Assembly: GCA_002404605.1 (NCBI GenBank)
Contig: DHKA01000050.1
Location: forward strand, 36,910 to 66,365
DNA from: Clostridiales bacterium UBA4706
GTDB taxonomy: Bacteria > Bacillota > Clostridia > Oscillospirales > Oscillospiraceae
Length of the DNA: 29,456 nt
Direction of reading: 5' to 3'
Shown here: piece after piece, positions 8,777 through 15,841 of the stretch
How the letters are laid out: the number at the start of each line of letters is the position of its first letter
Position numbering within the stretch: the stretch's first letter is position 1
The notes under the pieces: generated by a model
Seen by the model: only the letters and a program-made list of their open reading frames with translations
Told to the model about the DNA's origin: nothing
Databases searched by the model: none
Made by a program: the position numbers and the translations under genes

Positions 8777-8819
8777 AAAAGACCGAGCCGCCGGTACGAC
8801 ATGTCGTGCCGGCGGCTTT
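8775..8819. terminator. Bidirectional terminator between the convergent hydrolase and mocA genes
   Basis: GC-rich inverted repeat spanning 8787-8816 with a short loop near 8799-8803 and a single mismatch. It has six A on the left (8775-8780) and a short T-run on the right, so it could serve both converging genes. Confidence 0.75.
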
Positions 8820-8849
8820 GACACACTTTGACGTTTCTATTTAAGAAAA

Positions 8850-9434
8850 CTATATTTCTTTCAGCCGCAAAAGCTCCTCTTTTGTGTCGGTATCAAAGAG
8901 CTCTTCCTCCGGCAGAGAAACGGTGAAGAGATCCTCCGGATGGGCACGGATGACGCGCTTTCCGCCGCGGTCTCCCTCGAGCGCGGCAAGCTCCGGGAAA
9001 TAGGCCGCCGGGAACAGGCAGGGATTGCCGAGCCGCCCGTCCGCGTCTTCCGGCGCGATGATCTTTTCGGGATGCGCCGCGCCCGCTTCGAGGATCCGGA
9101 GCACGCTCTCTTTCCGGAGGAGCGGCTGGTCGCAGACGAGAAAAAGCGCGGCGCTGCAAGGCTTTGCAGCCGCAAGACCCAGCCGGATGGAGAGGGAAAC
9201 GCCCTCCTCCGGCGCACTGTTGCGCACGGCGAGAAAGCCCCGCCGCTCGCTCTCGGCGAGGATATCCTCACAGCCGGACACGACCGCGACGCGCACGAAA
9301 ATACCCTCCGGTAAAACGTTCATCGCACGCTCAAAAAGACGTTCGCCGTCAAATTCCGCGAGCAGCTTTCCGCCGCCGAAGCGCGAGCCCGCTCCCGCGG
9401 CCAGAAGCACGCATGAAACGGCGCGCTTATCCAT
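8850..9434 (-). CDS. mocA: MocA-type molybdopterin nucleotidyltransferase (probable CTP:molybdopterin cytidylyltransferase)
   Basis: Enzymes of this family attach a nucleotide, usually CMP, to molybdopterin to make the MCD cofactor of xanthine-dehydrogenase-type hydroxylases. The 194-residue protein shows the nucleotide-binding motif LAAGAGSRFGGGK at 11-23, VCDQPLL at 100-106, GNPCLFP at 136-142 and GDRGGK at 154-159. Length and motifs match MocA/YgfJ rather than MobA, whose motif has LAGG. The start is the ATG at 9434; an upstream TTG at 9491 adds an unlikely polar tail. It is transcribed away from the nicotinate cluster, next to genes for a molybdenum hydroxylase, so it most likely supplies that enzyme's cofactor. 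CTP over GTP preference is inferred. Confidence 0.78.
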   Translation of the reverse strand: MDKRAVSCVLLAAGAGSRFGGGKLLAEFDGERLFERAMNVLPEGIFVRVAVVSGCEDILAESERRGFLAVRNSAPEEGVSLSIRLGLAAAKPCSAALFLVCDQPLLRKESVLRILEAGAAHPEKIIAPEDADGRLGNPCLFPAAYFPELAALEGDRGGKRVIRAHPEDLFTVSLPEEELFDTDTKEELLRLKEI

Positions 9435-9502
9435 TCCAGTATCCACTTTCTTCCCCTTTCCCGGCAAAACACCGTTTTCAGCGCCATACAAATTGTATAA
9501 GT

Positions 9503-9531
9503 ATTATGCAAAAAAAGACGACAGATTGCAA
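9503..9531 (-). promoter_or_regulatory. Probable mocA promoter
   Basis: On the minus strand TTGCAA (9526-9531) and CATAAT (complement of 9503-9508) are separated by 17 bp. The predicted start near 9496 gives a leader of about 60 nt. Confidence 0.5.
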
Positions 9532-9550
9532 GAGTTGTCAAAACGGTTTT

Positions 9551-9581
9551 AACGAATGTTCATTCTGCACAAAATCAACAT
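9551..9581 (+). promoter_or_regulatory. Candidate operator upstream of hnr, shared with the transporter leader
   Basis: AACGAATGTT at 9551-9560 and AATCAACAT at 9573-9581 both recur, in the same order and closer together, at 16999-17019 before the transporter gene. Here the first block overlaps a short inverted repeat GAATG-tt-CATTC. It lies about 76-106 bp before the possible hnr -35 site, a position suited to an activator. Confidence 0.4.
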
Positions 9582-9656
9582 GCGATTTTCGGCGAATATT
9601 AGATTCTTCGCTATGGTTTGGATATGAATACCGCGAATTTCATACAAATAATGTAT

Positions 9657-9686
9657 TTGAAAAAAATAGGGGTTTGCGATAATAAT
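9657..9686 (+). promoter_or_regulatory. Possible hnr promoter
   Basis: TTGAAA at 9657-9662 and AATAAT at 9681-9686, each 5 of 6 to consensus, with an 18-bp spacer. The surrounding AT-richness lowers specificity. Confidence 0.4.
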
Positions 9687-9746
9687 ATATACGAGAGATT
9701 ATCCAGCGCATGGGATAGGTATACATTATTAAAAGGAGAGCGTGAC

Positions 9747-11294
9747 ATGCTGAAAATCAATCAGGAAAAATGCAAGAAGTGCCAGATCTGCGCGAAGAAC
9801 TGCCCCATCGGTGCGATCACCGTCGAACCGGGTGCGGACGGCAAGAAAGTCGTCAGCATCACGAACATGTGCGTTGAGTGCAACGTCTGCCGCCGCGTCT
9901 GCCCGTTCGGAGCCATCGACGGCGCCGAGAAGACCGAGGGCATGGTGCAGTGCCATTCCTGCTCCATCCAGTGCAAAGTTCCCGTTGGCTCCACCGGCGC
10001 CTGCAAGCGCTACACCAACGAGGGCGGCCGTCTGGTCCGCAACCGCGCTCTCGTCATAGAGGGCAAGCCCCAGATCGAGATCGATCCGAAGATCGCCAAG
10101 CCCGTCATCACTGCTGTCGGCGCCGGCACCAACTACCCCTGCATCCGTCCGGCCCCGCACATCGTCTGCGAGAAGCGCGACGGCGTTGACGTCGTCACCA
10201 CCGTCACCGAGGCTCCGCTGAGCTACTCCGGCGTTCTCGTCAAGCTCGACACCAACACCTACATCGGCGAAGAGGGCGACACCGTTTACTGCGAAGGCAA
10301 GCCCGTCGGTCTCGTACATACCGAGGAATACGGCTCCAAGATGATCTACGTCGGCGGCGCGAACCGTCTGACCGCGAAGGACGGCGGCTTTGCCACCGCC
10401 CGCACCATTGTCGCTCTTGCCAACGGCGAGAAGGTCGAGCTGACCGTCAAGACCGCCGACCATGAGACCGGCAAGCCCAAGATGATCAAGATCGTCTGCC
10501 AGCAGGGTGTCGCGCCCATCATCAACGGCACGCAGGAGACCACCATGCGTATCGGCTGCGGCAGCGCCACCATCGGTCTGCTCGCCGACGTCATGAAGGA
10601 GTGCGTGGACGAGTGCATCGTCATCGACCACCACGTCACCGGCCTGTTCAGCGAGCACCTTGCCGGCAAGGAAGTCGGCATGACCTGGTCCGGCGTTATC
10701 CCCAACGCCACCAAGAGCACCGTAGGTCGTTACTTCGGCGGCCACGGCGACGGCATCGGAGGCACCGTTCTCCAGACGCCGCGCGACGCCATCAAGAGCG
10801 TTGACATGAGCGTTGCCCACGCCGGCATGACCATCCTTGTCACCAACACCACCGGCGAAGTCGGCGCCCTCTTTGAAGTCCAGGCCGACGGCGACGTGAA
10901 GGAGATCCCGATGAGCGAGAAGGCGCAGCGCGTCGTCGATGCCATCAAGAGCAACTGCCAGGGCTCCAACACGAGCGTCATGTACTGCGGCGGCACCGGC
11001 GGCTCTGCCCGCGGCGGCGTCTGCCACCACCCGATCGCCATCACCGAGGCCGTGCACGTCGGCAAGGCGCACCTGACCATCGGCGGCGCTCCCGCTTACG
11101 TTTACCCCGGCGGCGGCATCAACTTCATCGTTGACACCGCGAAGGTCGTCAACCACGCCTTCACCTGGGTGCCCACCCCGGCGACTGTCGCCCCCGTGGA
11201 GTACACCATGACGAAGGAAGACTACGCGAAGATCGGCGGCCACATGAACCACATCAAGAACGTCGAGGACTTCCCCGAGTATCAGAAGCACTGA
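9747..11294 (+). CDS. hnr: 6-hydroxynicotinate reductase
   Basis: It reduces 6-hydroxynicotinate to 1,4,5,6-tetrahydro-6-oxonicotinate, the second step of nicotinate fermentation. The E. barkeri enzyme is reported to hold two [4Fe-4S] clusters, one [2Fe-2S] cluster and a covalently bound flavin. This 515-residue protein starts with a 2x[4Fe-4S] ferredoxin domain (C9, C12, C15, C19 and C42, C45, C48, C52), then a third cysteine group C69, C72, C76, C86 that fits the [2Fe-2S] cluster. The remaining approximately 400 residues are Gly/Thr-rich, with GCGSAT at 270-275 and CGGTGGSARGG at 414-424. The ATG at 9747 has AAAGGAGAG 6 nt upstream; an extended frame from 9618 lacks a ribosome site and encodes AT-rich leader. 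The stop overlaps the next start (TGATG). Confidence 0.9.
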   Translation: MLKINQEKCKKCQICAKNCPIGAITVEPGADGKKVVSITNMCVECNVCRRVCPFGAIDGAEKTEGMVQCHSCSIQCKVPVGSTGACKRYTNEGGRLVRNRALVIEGKPQIEIDPKIAKPVITAVGAGTNYPCIRPAPHIVCEKRDGVDVVTTVTEAPLSYSGVLVKLDTNTYIGEEGDTVYCEGKPVGLVHTEEYGSKMIYVGGANRLTAKDGGFATARTIVALANGEKVELTVKTADHETGKPKMIKIVCQQGVAPIINGTQETTMRIGCGSATIGLLADVMKECVDECIVIDHHVTGLFSEHLAGKEVGMTWSGVIPNATKSTVGRYFGGHGDGIGGTVLQTPRDAIKSVDMSVAHAGMTILVTNTTGEVGALFEVQADGDVKEIPMSEKAQRVVDAIKSNCQGSNTSVMYCGGTGGSARGGVCHHPIAITEAVHVGKAHLTIGGAPAYVYPGGGINFIVDTAKVVNHAFTWVPTPATVAPVEYTMTKEDYAKIGGHMNHIKNVEDFPEYQKH

Positions 11295-12124
11295 TGGACG
11301 AAGCCTTCCGCATCCTGGACGACGGGCGCGTATTTTTTGATTACGGCCCGGCGTCCATGGTGGTGACCGCCCGGCGCGGAGACGAAGATCTCAGCGATCT
11401 GGCGGCGTCGGCTTTCCCGTTCCTGCGCGACTCGCTCTCCGAGATCGCCGGGGCGCTGCCCATCCTGCGGCAGTACCCGGACGGCATGGATTATTCCGAG
11501 CTGACCGGTCTGCCCCGCGTGATGGCGGAATCGGTCCTCGCGACCGGCGAGTCCACGCTCACGCCCATGGCGGCCGTTGCCGGAACGGTGGCGGACGCCA
11601 TGGCGGACTGGCTCTTCGCCCGCGGCGCGGATCTCGTGGCCGTGAATAACGGCGGCGACGTGGCGCTGCGGCTCGGCGAGGGACGCTCCATCCGCATGGG
11701 CATATTGCCCGATCTCAACGGCCGCGTTACGGAGGTCGTGGAGATCCGCGCGGAGGACGGCATCGGCGGCGTGTGCACGAGCGGTCTCGGCGGACGGAGC
11801 CTGACGCGCGGCATTGCCGGAGGCGTCACGGTCTTTTCCCGGCGGTGCGCTCTTGCGGACGCGTGCGCCACGCACATCGCAAACTGCTCCTACATCGAAT
11901 CGCCGCGGGTGCACACCTGCTTTGCCGGAGATATCGAGCCGGAGAGCGACATTGCCTCGCTCCGCATCGTTACGGCGGTCGAGCCGCTTCTTCCGGAGGA
12001 GAAAAAGCGCGGTCTCATGCAGTTGTACGAGGAGACGGAGCGCCAGTGGAAAAACGGCAATCTCGTCCGCGTATATGCGGATATCCAGGGCGAGCGCCTC
12101 ACGTTCGAGCGAAACGCGCAATAA
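11294..12124 (+). CDS. UPF0280 / ApbE-like protein, candidate flavin transferase for 6-hydroxynicotinate reductase
   Basis: This 276-residue protein belongs to the UPF0280 group, related in fold to ApbE, the FAD:protein FMN transferase that attaches flavin covalently. Matching features are PMAAVAGTVADAM at 91-103, VNNGGDVAL at 117-125 (ApbE has a similar NxGG strand), TSGLGGRS at 162-169 and LADACAT at 187-193, where ApbE has a metal-binding aspartate in an ADALAT-like motif (here D189). There is no signal peptide, so it is cytoplasmic, unlike typical ApbE lipoproteins. Its ATG overlaps the hnr stop by 1 nt, so it is translationally coupled to an enzyme known to carry a covalent flavin. The family is visible; the role in flavinylation is inference. 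Confidence 0.75.
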   Translation: MDEAFRILDDGRVFFDYGPASMVVTARRGDEDLSDLAASAFPFLRDSLSEIAGALPILRQYPDGMDYSELTGLPRVMAESVLATGESTLTPMAAVAGTVADAMADWLFARGADLVAVNNGGDVALRLGEGRSIRMGILPDLNGRVTEVVEIRAEDGIGGVCTSGLGGRSLTRGIAGGVTVFSRRCALADACATHIANCSYIESPRVHTCFAGDIEPESDIASLRIVTAVEPLLPEEKKRGLMQLYEETERQWKNGNLVRVYADIQGERLTFERNAQ

Positions 12125-12171
12125 CAATCGGCAACAACATCTTGCAAATATTTTAAAGGAGATCTTTTCCA

Positions 12172-13068
12172 ATGAAAGTCGGTTTTATCGGACTGGGCCG
12201 TATGGGCGGCCATATGTGCAGCAACGTTATCAAGGCTGGTTTTGAGACCTACGTGAGCGACCTTGTTCCCGCTCTCGTCGAGCAGAAGGTCGCCGAAGGC
12301 GCCATCGGCTGCAAGGACAACCTCGAAGTCGCCGCCAACATGGACATCGGCTTCACCATGCTCCCCAACGGCGCGATCGTCGAGGCCGTTATGTGCGGCC
12401 CCAAGGGTGTTCTGGCCCACTGCAAGCCCGGCACCATCATCGTTGATATGTCCTCCGTTGCCCCCGGCACCACCCAGAAGATGGCGAAGGTCGCCGCCGA
12501 GCACGGCGTCAAGTACATGGACGCTCCGGTTTCCGGCGGCACTATCGGCGCGCAGAAGGGCACGCTGACCATTATGTGCGGCGCGGACGAGGAGACCTTT
12601 GAGAAGGCCAAGCCCGTTCTCGAAGCTATCGGCAAGCGCATCATGCGCATCGGCGGCACCGGCATGGGCGACGCAATGAAGATCGTCAACAACATGCTGC
12701 TCGGCGCGAACATGGCTTCTCTCGCCGAAGCTCTCGTGCTCGGCGCGAAGCTCGGCCTGGACAACAAAACCATGTACGACGTTATCTCCACCTCTTCCGG
12801 CAACAGCTACGTTGTCGATGCGAAGATGAAGAAGTTCATCATGCCCGACAAGTTTGAGCCGGGCTTCGCGATGGACGTGCAGTACAAGGACCTGACCCTC
12901 GCGCAGGAAGCTGCCCGCGGCGTCAAGATGCCCATCCCGATGAGCGCCACCTGCACCGCCGTTTACGAGCAGGCCCGCGCCGCCGGCTATGGCATGGAAG
13001 ATATGTCCGCCGTCATCAAGCTCTGGGAAAAGCTGATGGGTGTTGAAATCCGCGGCGAACTGGAGTAA
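12172..13068 (+). CDS. hgd: 2-(hydroxymethyl)glutarate dehydrogenase
   Basis: In nicotinate fermentation this enzyme reduces (S)-2-formylglutarate to (S)-2-(hydroxymethyl)glutarate with NADH. The 298-residue sequence is a 3-hydroxyisobutyrate/6-phosphogluconate dehydrogenase family member. It shows the N-terminal dinucleotide site GFIGLGRMG at 4-12, D30 at the end of strand 2 (suggesting NAD rather than NADP), the substrate motif DAPVSGGTIGAQKG at 117-130 and the catalytic GDAMKIVNN with K170 and N174. AAAGGAG at 12155-12161 precedes the ATG at 12172. By sequence alone it could be a hydroxyisobutyrate or tartronate semialdehyde reductase. The surrounding pathway genes decide the assignment. 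Confidence 0.88.
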   Translation: MKVGFIGLGRMGGHMCSNVIKAGFETYVSDLVPALVEQKVAEGAIGCKDNLEVAANMDIGFTMLPNGAIVEAVMCGPKGVLAHCKPGTIIVDMSSVAPGTTQKMAKVAAEHGVKYMDAPVSGGTIGAQKGTLTIMCGADEETFEKAKPVLEAIGKRIMRIGGTGMGDAMKIVNNMLLGANMASLAEALVLGAKLGLDNKTMYDVISTSSGNSYVVDAKMKKFIMPDKFEPGFAMDVQYKDLTLAQEAARGVKMPIPMSATCTAVYEQARAAGYGMEDMSAVIKLWEKLMGVEIRGELE

Positions 13069-13084
13069 AATAAAGCATTCCAAA

Positions 13085-13115
13085 CCGGGACGGGCGGCAC
13101 TGTCGCCCGCTCCGG
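13085..13115 (+). promoter_or_regulatory. Hairpin between hgd and ndhF
   Basis: Complementary arms of about 12 nt (13085-13096 and 13104-13115, two mismatches) with a 7-nt loop and no following T-run. It is more likely an RNA-processing or stability element than a terminator. Confidence 0.45.
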
Positions 13116-13164
13116 CGGAGAATAAGCAGCAAAGCAGCACATTTTAAAAGGGGGAAAACCGCGC

Positions 13165-14058
13165 ATGAGACCATTTGATTTCTACGCACCTACCACCGTG
13201 GTCGAGGCGCTCACTCTGCTGGACCAGTATAAGGACAGCGTCGCCTGCATCGCCGGCGGCACCGATCTTACGCTGGAACTCAACGAGTGGAAGGCACAGC
13301 CGGCTGTCGTTATCGACCTGAAGAAGCTCAAAGAGCTCGATTACATCAAGGTCGAGGACGGCGTTGTCCGGATCGGTGCTCTTACCTCTCATGCAGAGAT
13401 AGCGGCCAACGACATTATCCGCGAGAATGTCCACATTCTCTACGACGCCTGCCGTCAGGTGGGCTCGCCCCAGATCCGTAACCTCGGTACGATCGGCGGC
13501 AATATCTGCCAATCTTCCGTGGCGGGCGACGGTCTGGCCGCGTGCGTCACGCTCAACGCCGACGTTACCATCAAGAGCGTCCGCGGCGAGCGCACGATCA
13601 ACATCAACGAATTCCTTTCCTCTCCCGACCGGAAACGCAACATCCTGCAGCCGGACGAGCTTATGACCGAAGTCTCGTTCCCGCTGCCCGATACGAAGCA
13701 CACCGCTACCGCGTTCTACAAGCTGGGCAAGCGCCGCGCGCTCGCCATCAGTGTTATCGGCGGCGGCATGGTCGTGACGGTCGATGATAACGGCGTGTGC
13801 ACCTACTGCTCTATGCGGGCGGGCGCCATGGCGCGTTATCCGCAGCGCTACAAGGGCTGCGAGGAATATCTCGTCGGCAAGAAGCTCAGCTGGGAAACCA
13901 TGCTCGAGTGCCTGCCGATCATGCACGACCAAGTTTACGAAGCGAATAAGTCCCGTCCCTCCGTGTTCTACAAGAAGGAGAGCATCCAGGGCGTGTACAA
14001 GCACCTCTTTGCCGATGTGCTCCGCAAACTGAATATCGAGGAGGTGCAGGGATTTTGA
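13165..14058 (+). CDS. ndhF: Nicotinate dehydrogenase, FAD subunit
   Basis: This flavoprotein subunit passes electrons from the iron-sulfur subunit to NADP+ in nicotinate dehydrogenase, which hydroxylates nicotinate to 6-hydroxynicotinate. The 297-residue protein has the FAD-binding motifs of the xanthine dehydrogenase/CO dehydrogenase medium-subunit family: IAGGTDL at 29-35, IRNLGTIGGNI at 104-114 and YKLGKRRALAISV at 185-197, followed by the C-terminal flavoprotein domain. AAAGGGGG lies upstream of the ATG. The gene overlaps ndhS by 4 nt. On sequence alone it could serve another hydroxylase, but the hnr-ena-mgm neighbourhood makes nicotinate the likely substrate. Confidence 0.88.
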   Translation: MRPFDFYAPTTVVEALTLLDQYKDSVACIAGGTDLTLELNEWKAQPAVVIDLKKLKELDYIKVEDGVVRIGALTSHAEIAANDIIRENVHILYDACRQVGSPQIRNLGTIGGNICQSSVAGDGLAACVTLNADVTIKSVRGERTININEFLSSPDRKRNILQPDELMTEVSFPLPDTKHTATAFYKLGKRRALAISVIGGGMVVTVDDNGVCTYCSMRAGAMARYPQRYKGCEEYLVGKKLSWETMLECLPIMHDQVYEANKSRPSVFYKKESIQGVYKHLFADVLRKLNIEEVQGF

Positions 14059-14543
14059 AAAAGATCACCATTCATTTCACCGTTAACCACAAGCCGGTGA
14101 CCGTCGAGGTCGAGCCGAACCAGCGTCTGCTCGACGTGCTGCGCAACAACCTTGGCCTCACGAGCGTCAAGGAAGGCTGCAGCGAGGGCGAGTGCGGTGC
14201 CTGCACCGTAATTTACAACGGCGAGCCCGTGACGAGCTGCTGCATTCTGGCTGGACAGGCTGATGGCGCAGACATCATCACGCTCGAGGGCGTCAGCAAG
14301 AACGGCCAGCCCGACGTGGTGCAGCAGGCGTTCATGGACGCCGGCGCCGTGCAGTGCGGCTTCTGCATTCCCGGCATGATCCTCACCGCCGAGGCTCTTC
14401 TCAAGAAGAACCCCAACCCGACGCGCGACGAGGTCAAACTCGCCATCAGCGGCAACCTCTGCCGCTGCACCGGCTATGCCAAGATCAATGACGCTGTGCT
14501 TCTGGCCGCTGCCAGAATGCGCGGAGAGGAGGCCGAAGCATGA
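14055..14543 (+). CDS. ndhS: Nicotinate dehydrogenase, small [2Fe-2S] subunit
   Basis: This 162-residue electron-transfer subunit carries two [2Fe-2S] clusters. The plant-ferredoxin-type site has C42, C47, C50 and C62; the second, alpha-helical site has C101, C104, C136 and C138 in the CGFC...CRC pattern. Length is typical. The start is a TTG at 14055 whose TTGA overlaps the ndhF stop; no ATG lies close to the expected N-terminus, and the first residues KKITIHFTV match the family's first strand. GAGGAGG at 14038-14044 supplies the ribosome site. The weak start codon and coupling probably tie its amount to NdhF. Confidence 0.9.
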   Translation: MKKITIHFTVNHKPVTVEVEPNQRLLDVLRNNLGLTSVKEGCSEGECGACTVIYNGEPVTSCCILAGQADGADIITLEGVSKNGQPDVVQQAFMDAGAVQCGFCIPGMILTAEALLKKNPNPTRDEVKLAISGNLCRCTGYAKINDAVLLAAARMRGEEAEA

Positions 14544-15841
14544 AAGACGTAGCCATTCTCGGCCGTGACCATATCAAGGTCGATTCGCTCGACAAGGTGC
14601 TCGGCCGCGCGAAGTTCGCCGCGGACTACTACATGCCCGACATGCTCTACGGCGGCGTGTTCCGCAGCACCGTTCCCCACGCGTACATCAAAAAGCTGAA
14701 TCTCGAGAAGGCCCGCGCGCTGCCCGGCGTCGCCGCCGTCCTCGATCATACCGCCATCCCCGGCAAGAACCGTTTCGGCATCATCGTCAAAGACGAGCCC
14801 TGCCTTGTGGACGACAAGGTGCGCCGCTACGGTGACGCCATCGCCGTCGTCGCAGCGGAGACCCCGGAGATCGTGCAGGAAGCCCTGCAGCTCATCGAGG
14901 TCGAATACGAAGAGCTGCCCGTCATCAACTCCTTTGAGAGCGCGATGGCGGAGGGCGCGGTCTGCGTTCACGGCACGACGAACGTCCATGCCAAAAAGCA
15001 CATGGAGTTCGGCAATGTGGACGAAGCCTGGAGCAAGTGCGACATCATCATCGAGAATACCTATTCCACCCACGTCCTCTCCCACATGTTCATCGAGCCG
15101 GATGCCGGCATCGCCTACTATGACGAGAAGGGCATCATGACGGTCATCGCCTCCACGCAGAACGCCCACTACGACCGCAACGAGGTCGCTGCCATGCTCG
15201 GCGTTCCGCAGAACCACGTCCGCTGCATCCAGCCCACCACGGGCGGCGGCTTCGGCGGCAAGCTCGATATCGGCGTGCAGCTGCACTGCGCGCTGCTCGC
15301 GCACTACACCAAGCGCCCCGTGAAGATCGTCCGCTCCCGCACGGAGTCCACGATGATCTCCTCCAAGCGTCACCCGATCACGACCCATGTCAAGACCGGC
15401 GCGACGAAGGACGGCAAGCTCGTGGCTGCGCAGTATGAGCTCACGTGCGATGCCGGTGCTTACGGCTCCTACGGCCCCGCCGTTATCGGTCGTTTCCCGG
15501 TCCACGCCGTCGGTCCCTATGATTGCCCGAACGTCCGTCTGGACGCGGTATTTGCTTACACCAACAACCCGATGTGCGGCGCGTTCCGCGGATTCGGCGT
15601 GCCGCAGGCCGCCGTTGTCCACGAGGGGCAGATGGACGCTCTGGCTGAGGCTCTGCATATGAGCCCGCTGGAGATCCGCCGTATCAACGGCCACCACGTC
15701 GGCACGACGATCCCGACCGGCCAGACCCTCACCGAGAGCGTCGGCTATCAGGATACGCTTGCCGAGGCGATCAAGAAGGCCGAGGAAGTCATGCCGGACG
15801 CTCTTGAGCGTCTCGACCCGGATTGGAGGCCGCAGATATGA
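14540..15841 (+). CDS. ndhL: Nicotinate dehydrogenase, large molybdopterin subunit
   Basis: It forms the first part of the molybdenum-binding unit of nicotinate dehydrogenase. The 433-residue protein aligns with the N-terminal half of the xanthine-dehydrogenase large subunit: the a/b hammerhead domain (GRAKFAADYYMPDMLYGGVF at 22-41), the molybdopterin site GGGFGGK at 235-241 and the AFRGFG loop at 348-353. It stops where a normal large subunit would continue, because the second half is a separate gene, ndhM, as reported for E. barkeri. The ATG overlaps the ndhS stop (ATGA). In E. barkeri the enzyme also needs labile, non-selenocysteine selenium at the molybdenum site; nothing in this sequence shows or excludes that. 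Confidence 0.92.
   Translation: MKDVAILGRDHIKVDSLDKVLGRAKFAADYYMPDMLYGGVFRSTVPHAYIKKLNLEKARALPGVAAVLDHTAIPGKNRFGIIVKDEPCLVDDKVRRYGDAIAVVAAETPEIVQEALQLIEVEYEELPVINSFESAMAEGAVCVHGTTNVHAKKHMEFGNVDEAWSKCDIIIENTYSTHVLSHMFIEPDAGIAYYDEKGIMTVIASTQNAHYDRNEVAAMLGVPQNHVRCIQPTTGGGFGGKLDIGVQLHCALLAHYTKRPVKIVRSRTESTMISSKRHPITTHVKTGATKDGKLVAAQYELTCDAGAYGSYGPAVIGRFPVHAVGPYDCPNVRLDAVFAYTNNPMCGAFRGFGVPQAAVVHEGQMDALAEALHMSPLEIRRINGHHVGTTIPTGQTLTESVGYQDTLAEAIKKAEEVMPDALERLDPDWRPQI

Larger units (their letters stand above)
9435..9746. other. Divergent regulatory region between mocA and hnr
   Basis: This 312-bp stretch turns from GC-rich coding sequence to distinctly AT-rich DNA. It carries a mocA promoter on the minus strand (9503-9531), a two-block sequence shared with the transporter leader (9551-9581), a possible hnr promoter (9657-9686) and the hnr ribosome site (9732-9740). 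I see no gene in it. Confidence 0.65.

Noticed and set aside
9618..9746. N-terminal extension of hnr
   Set aside because: The extra 43 codons are AT-rich leader overlapping a likely promoter. The ferredoxin domain begins right after the ATG at 9747, which has a good ribosome site.
9729..11291. 520-codon minus-strand frame opposite hnr
   Set aside because: It is an antisense shadow rich in Asp, Val and Gly. The plus strand carries iron-sulfur motifs and a good ribosome site.
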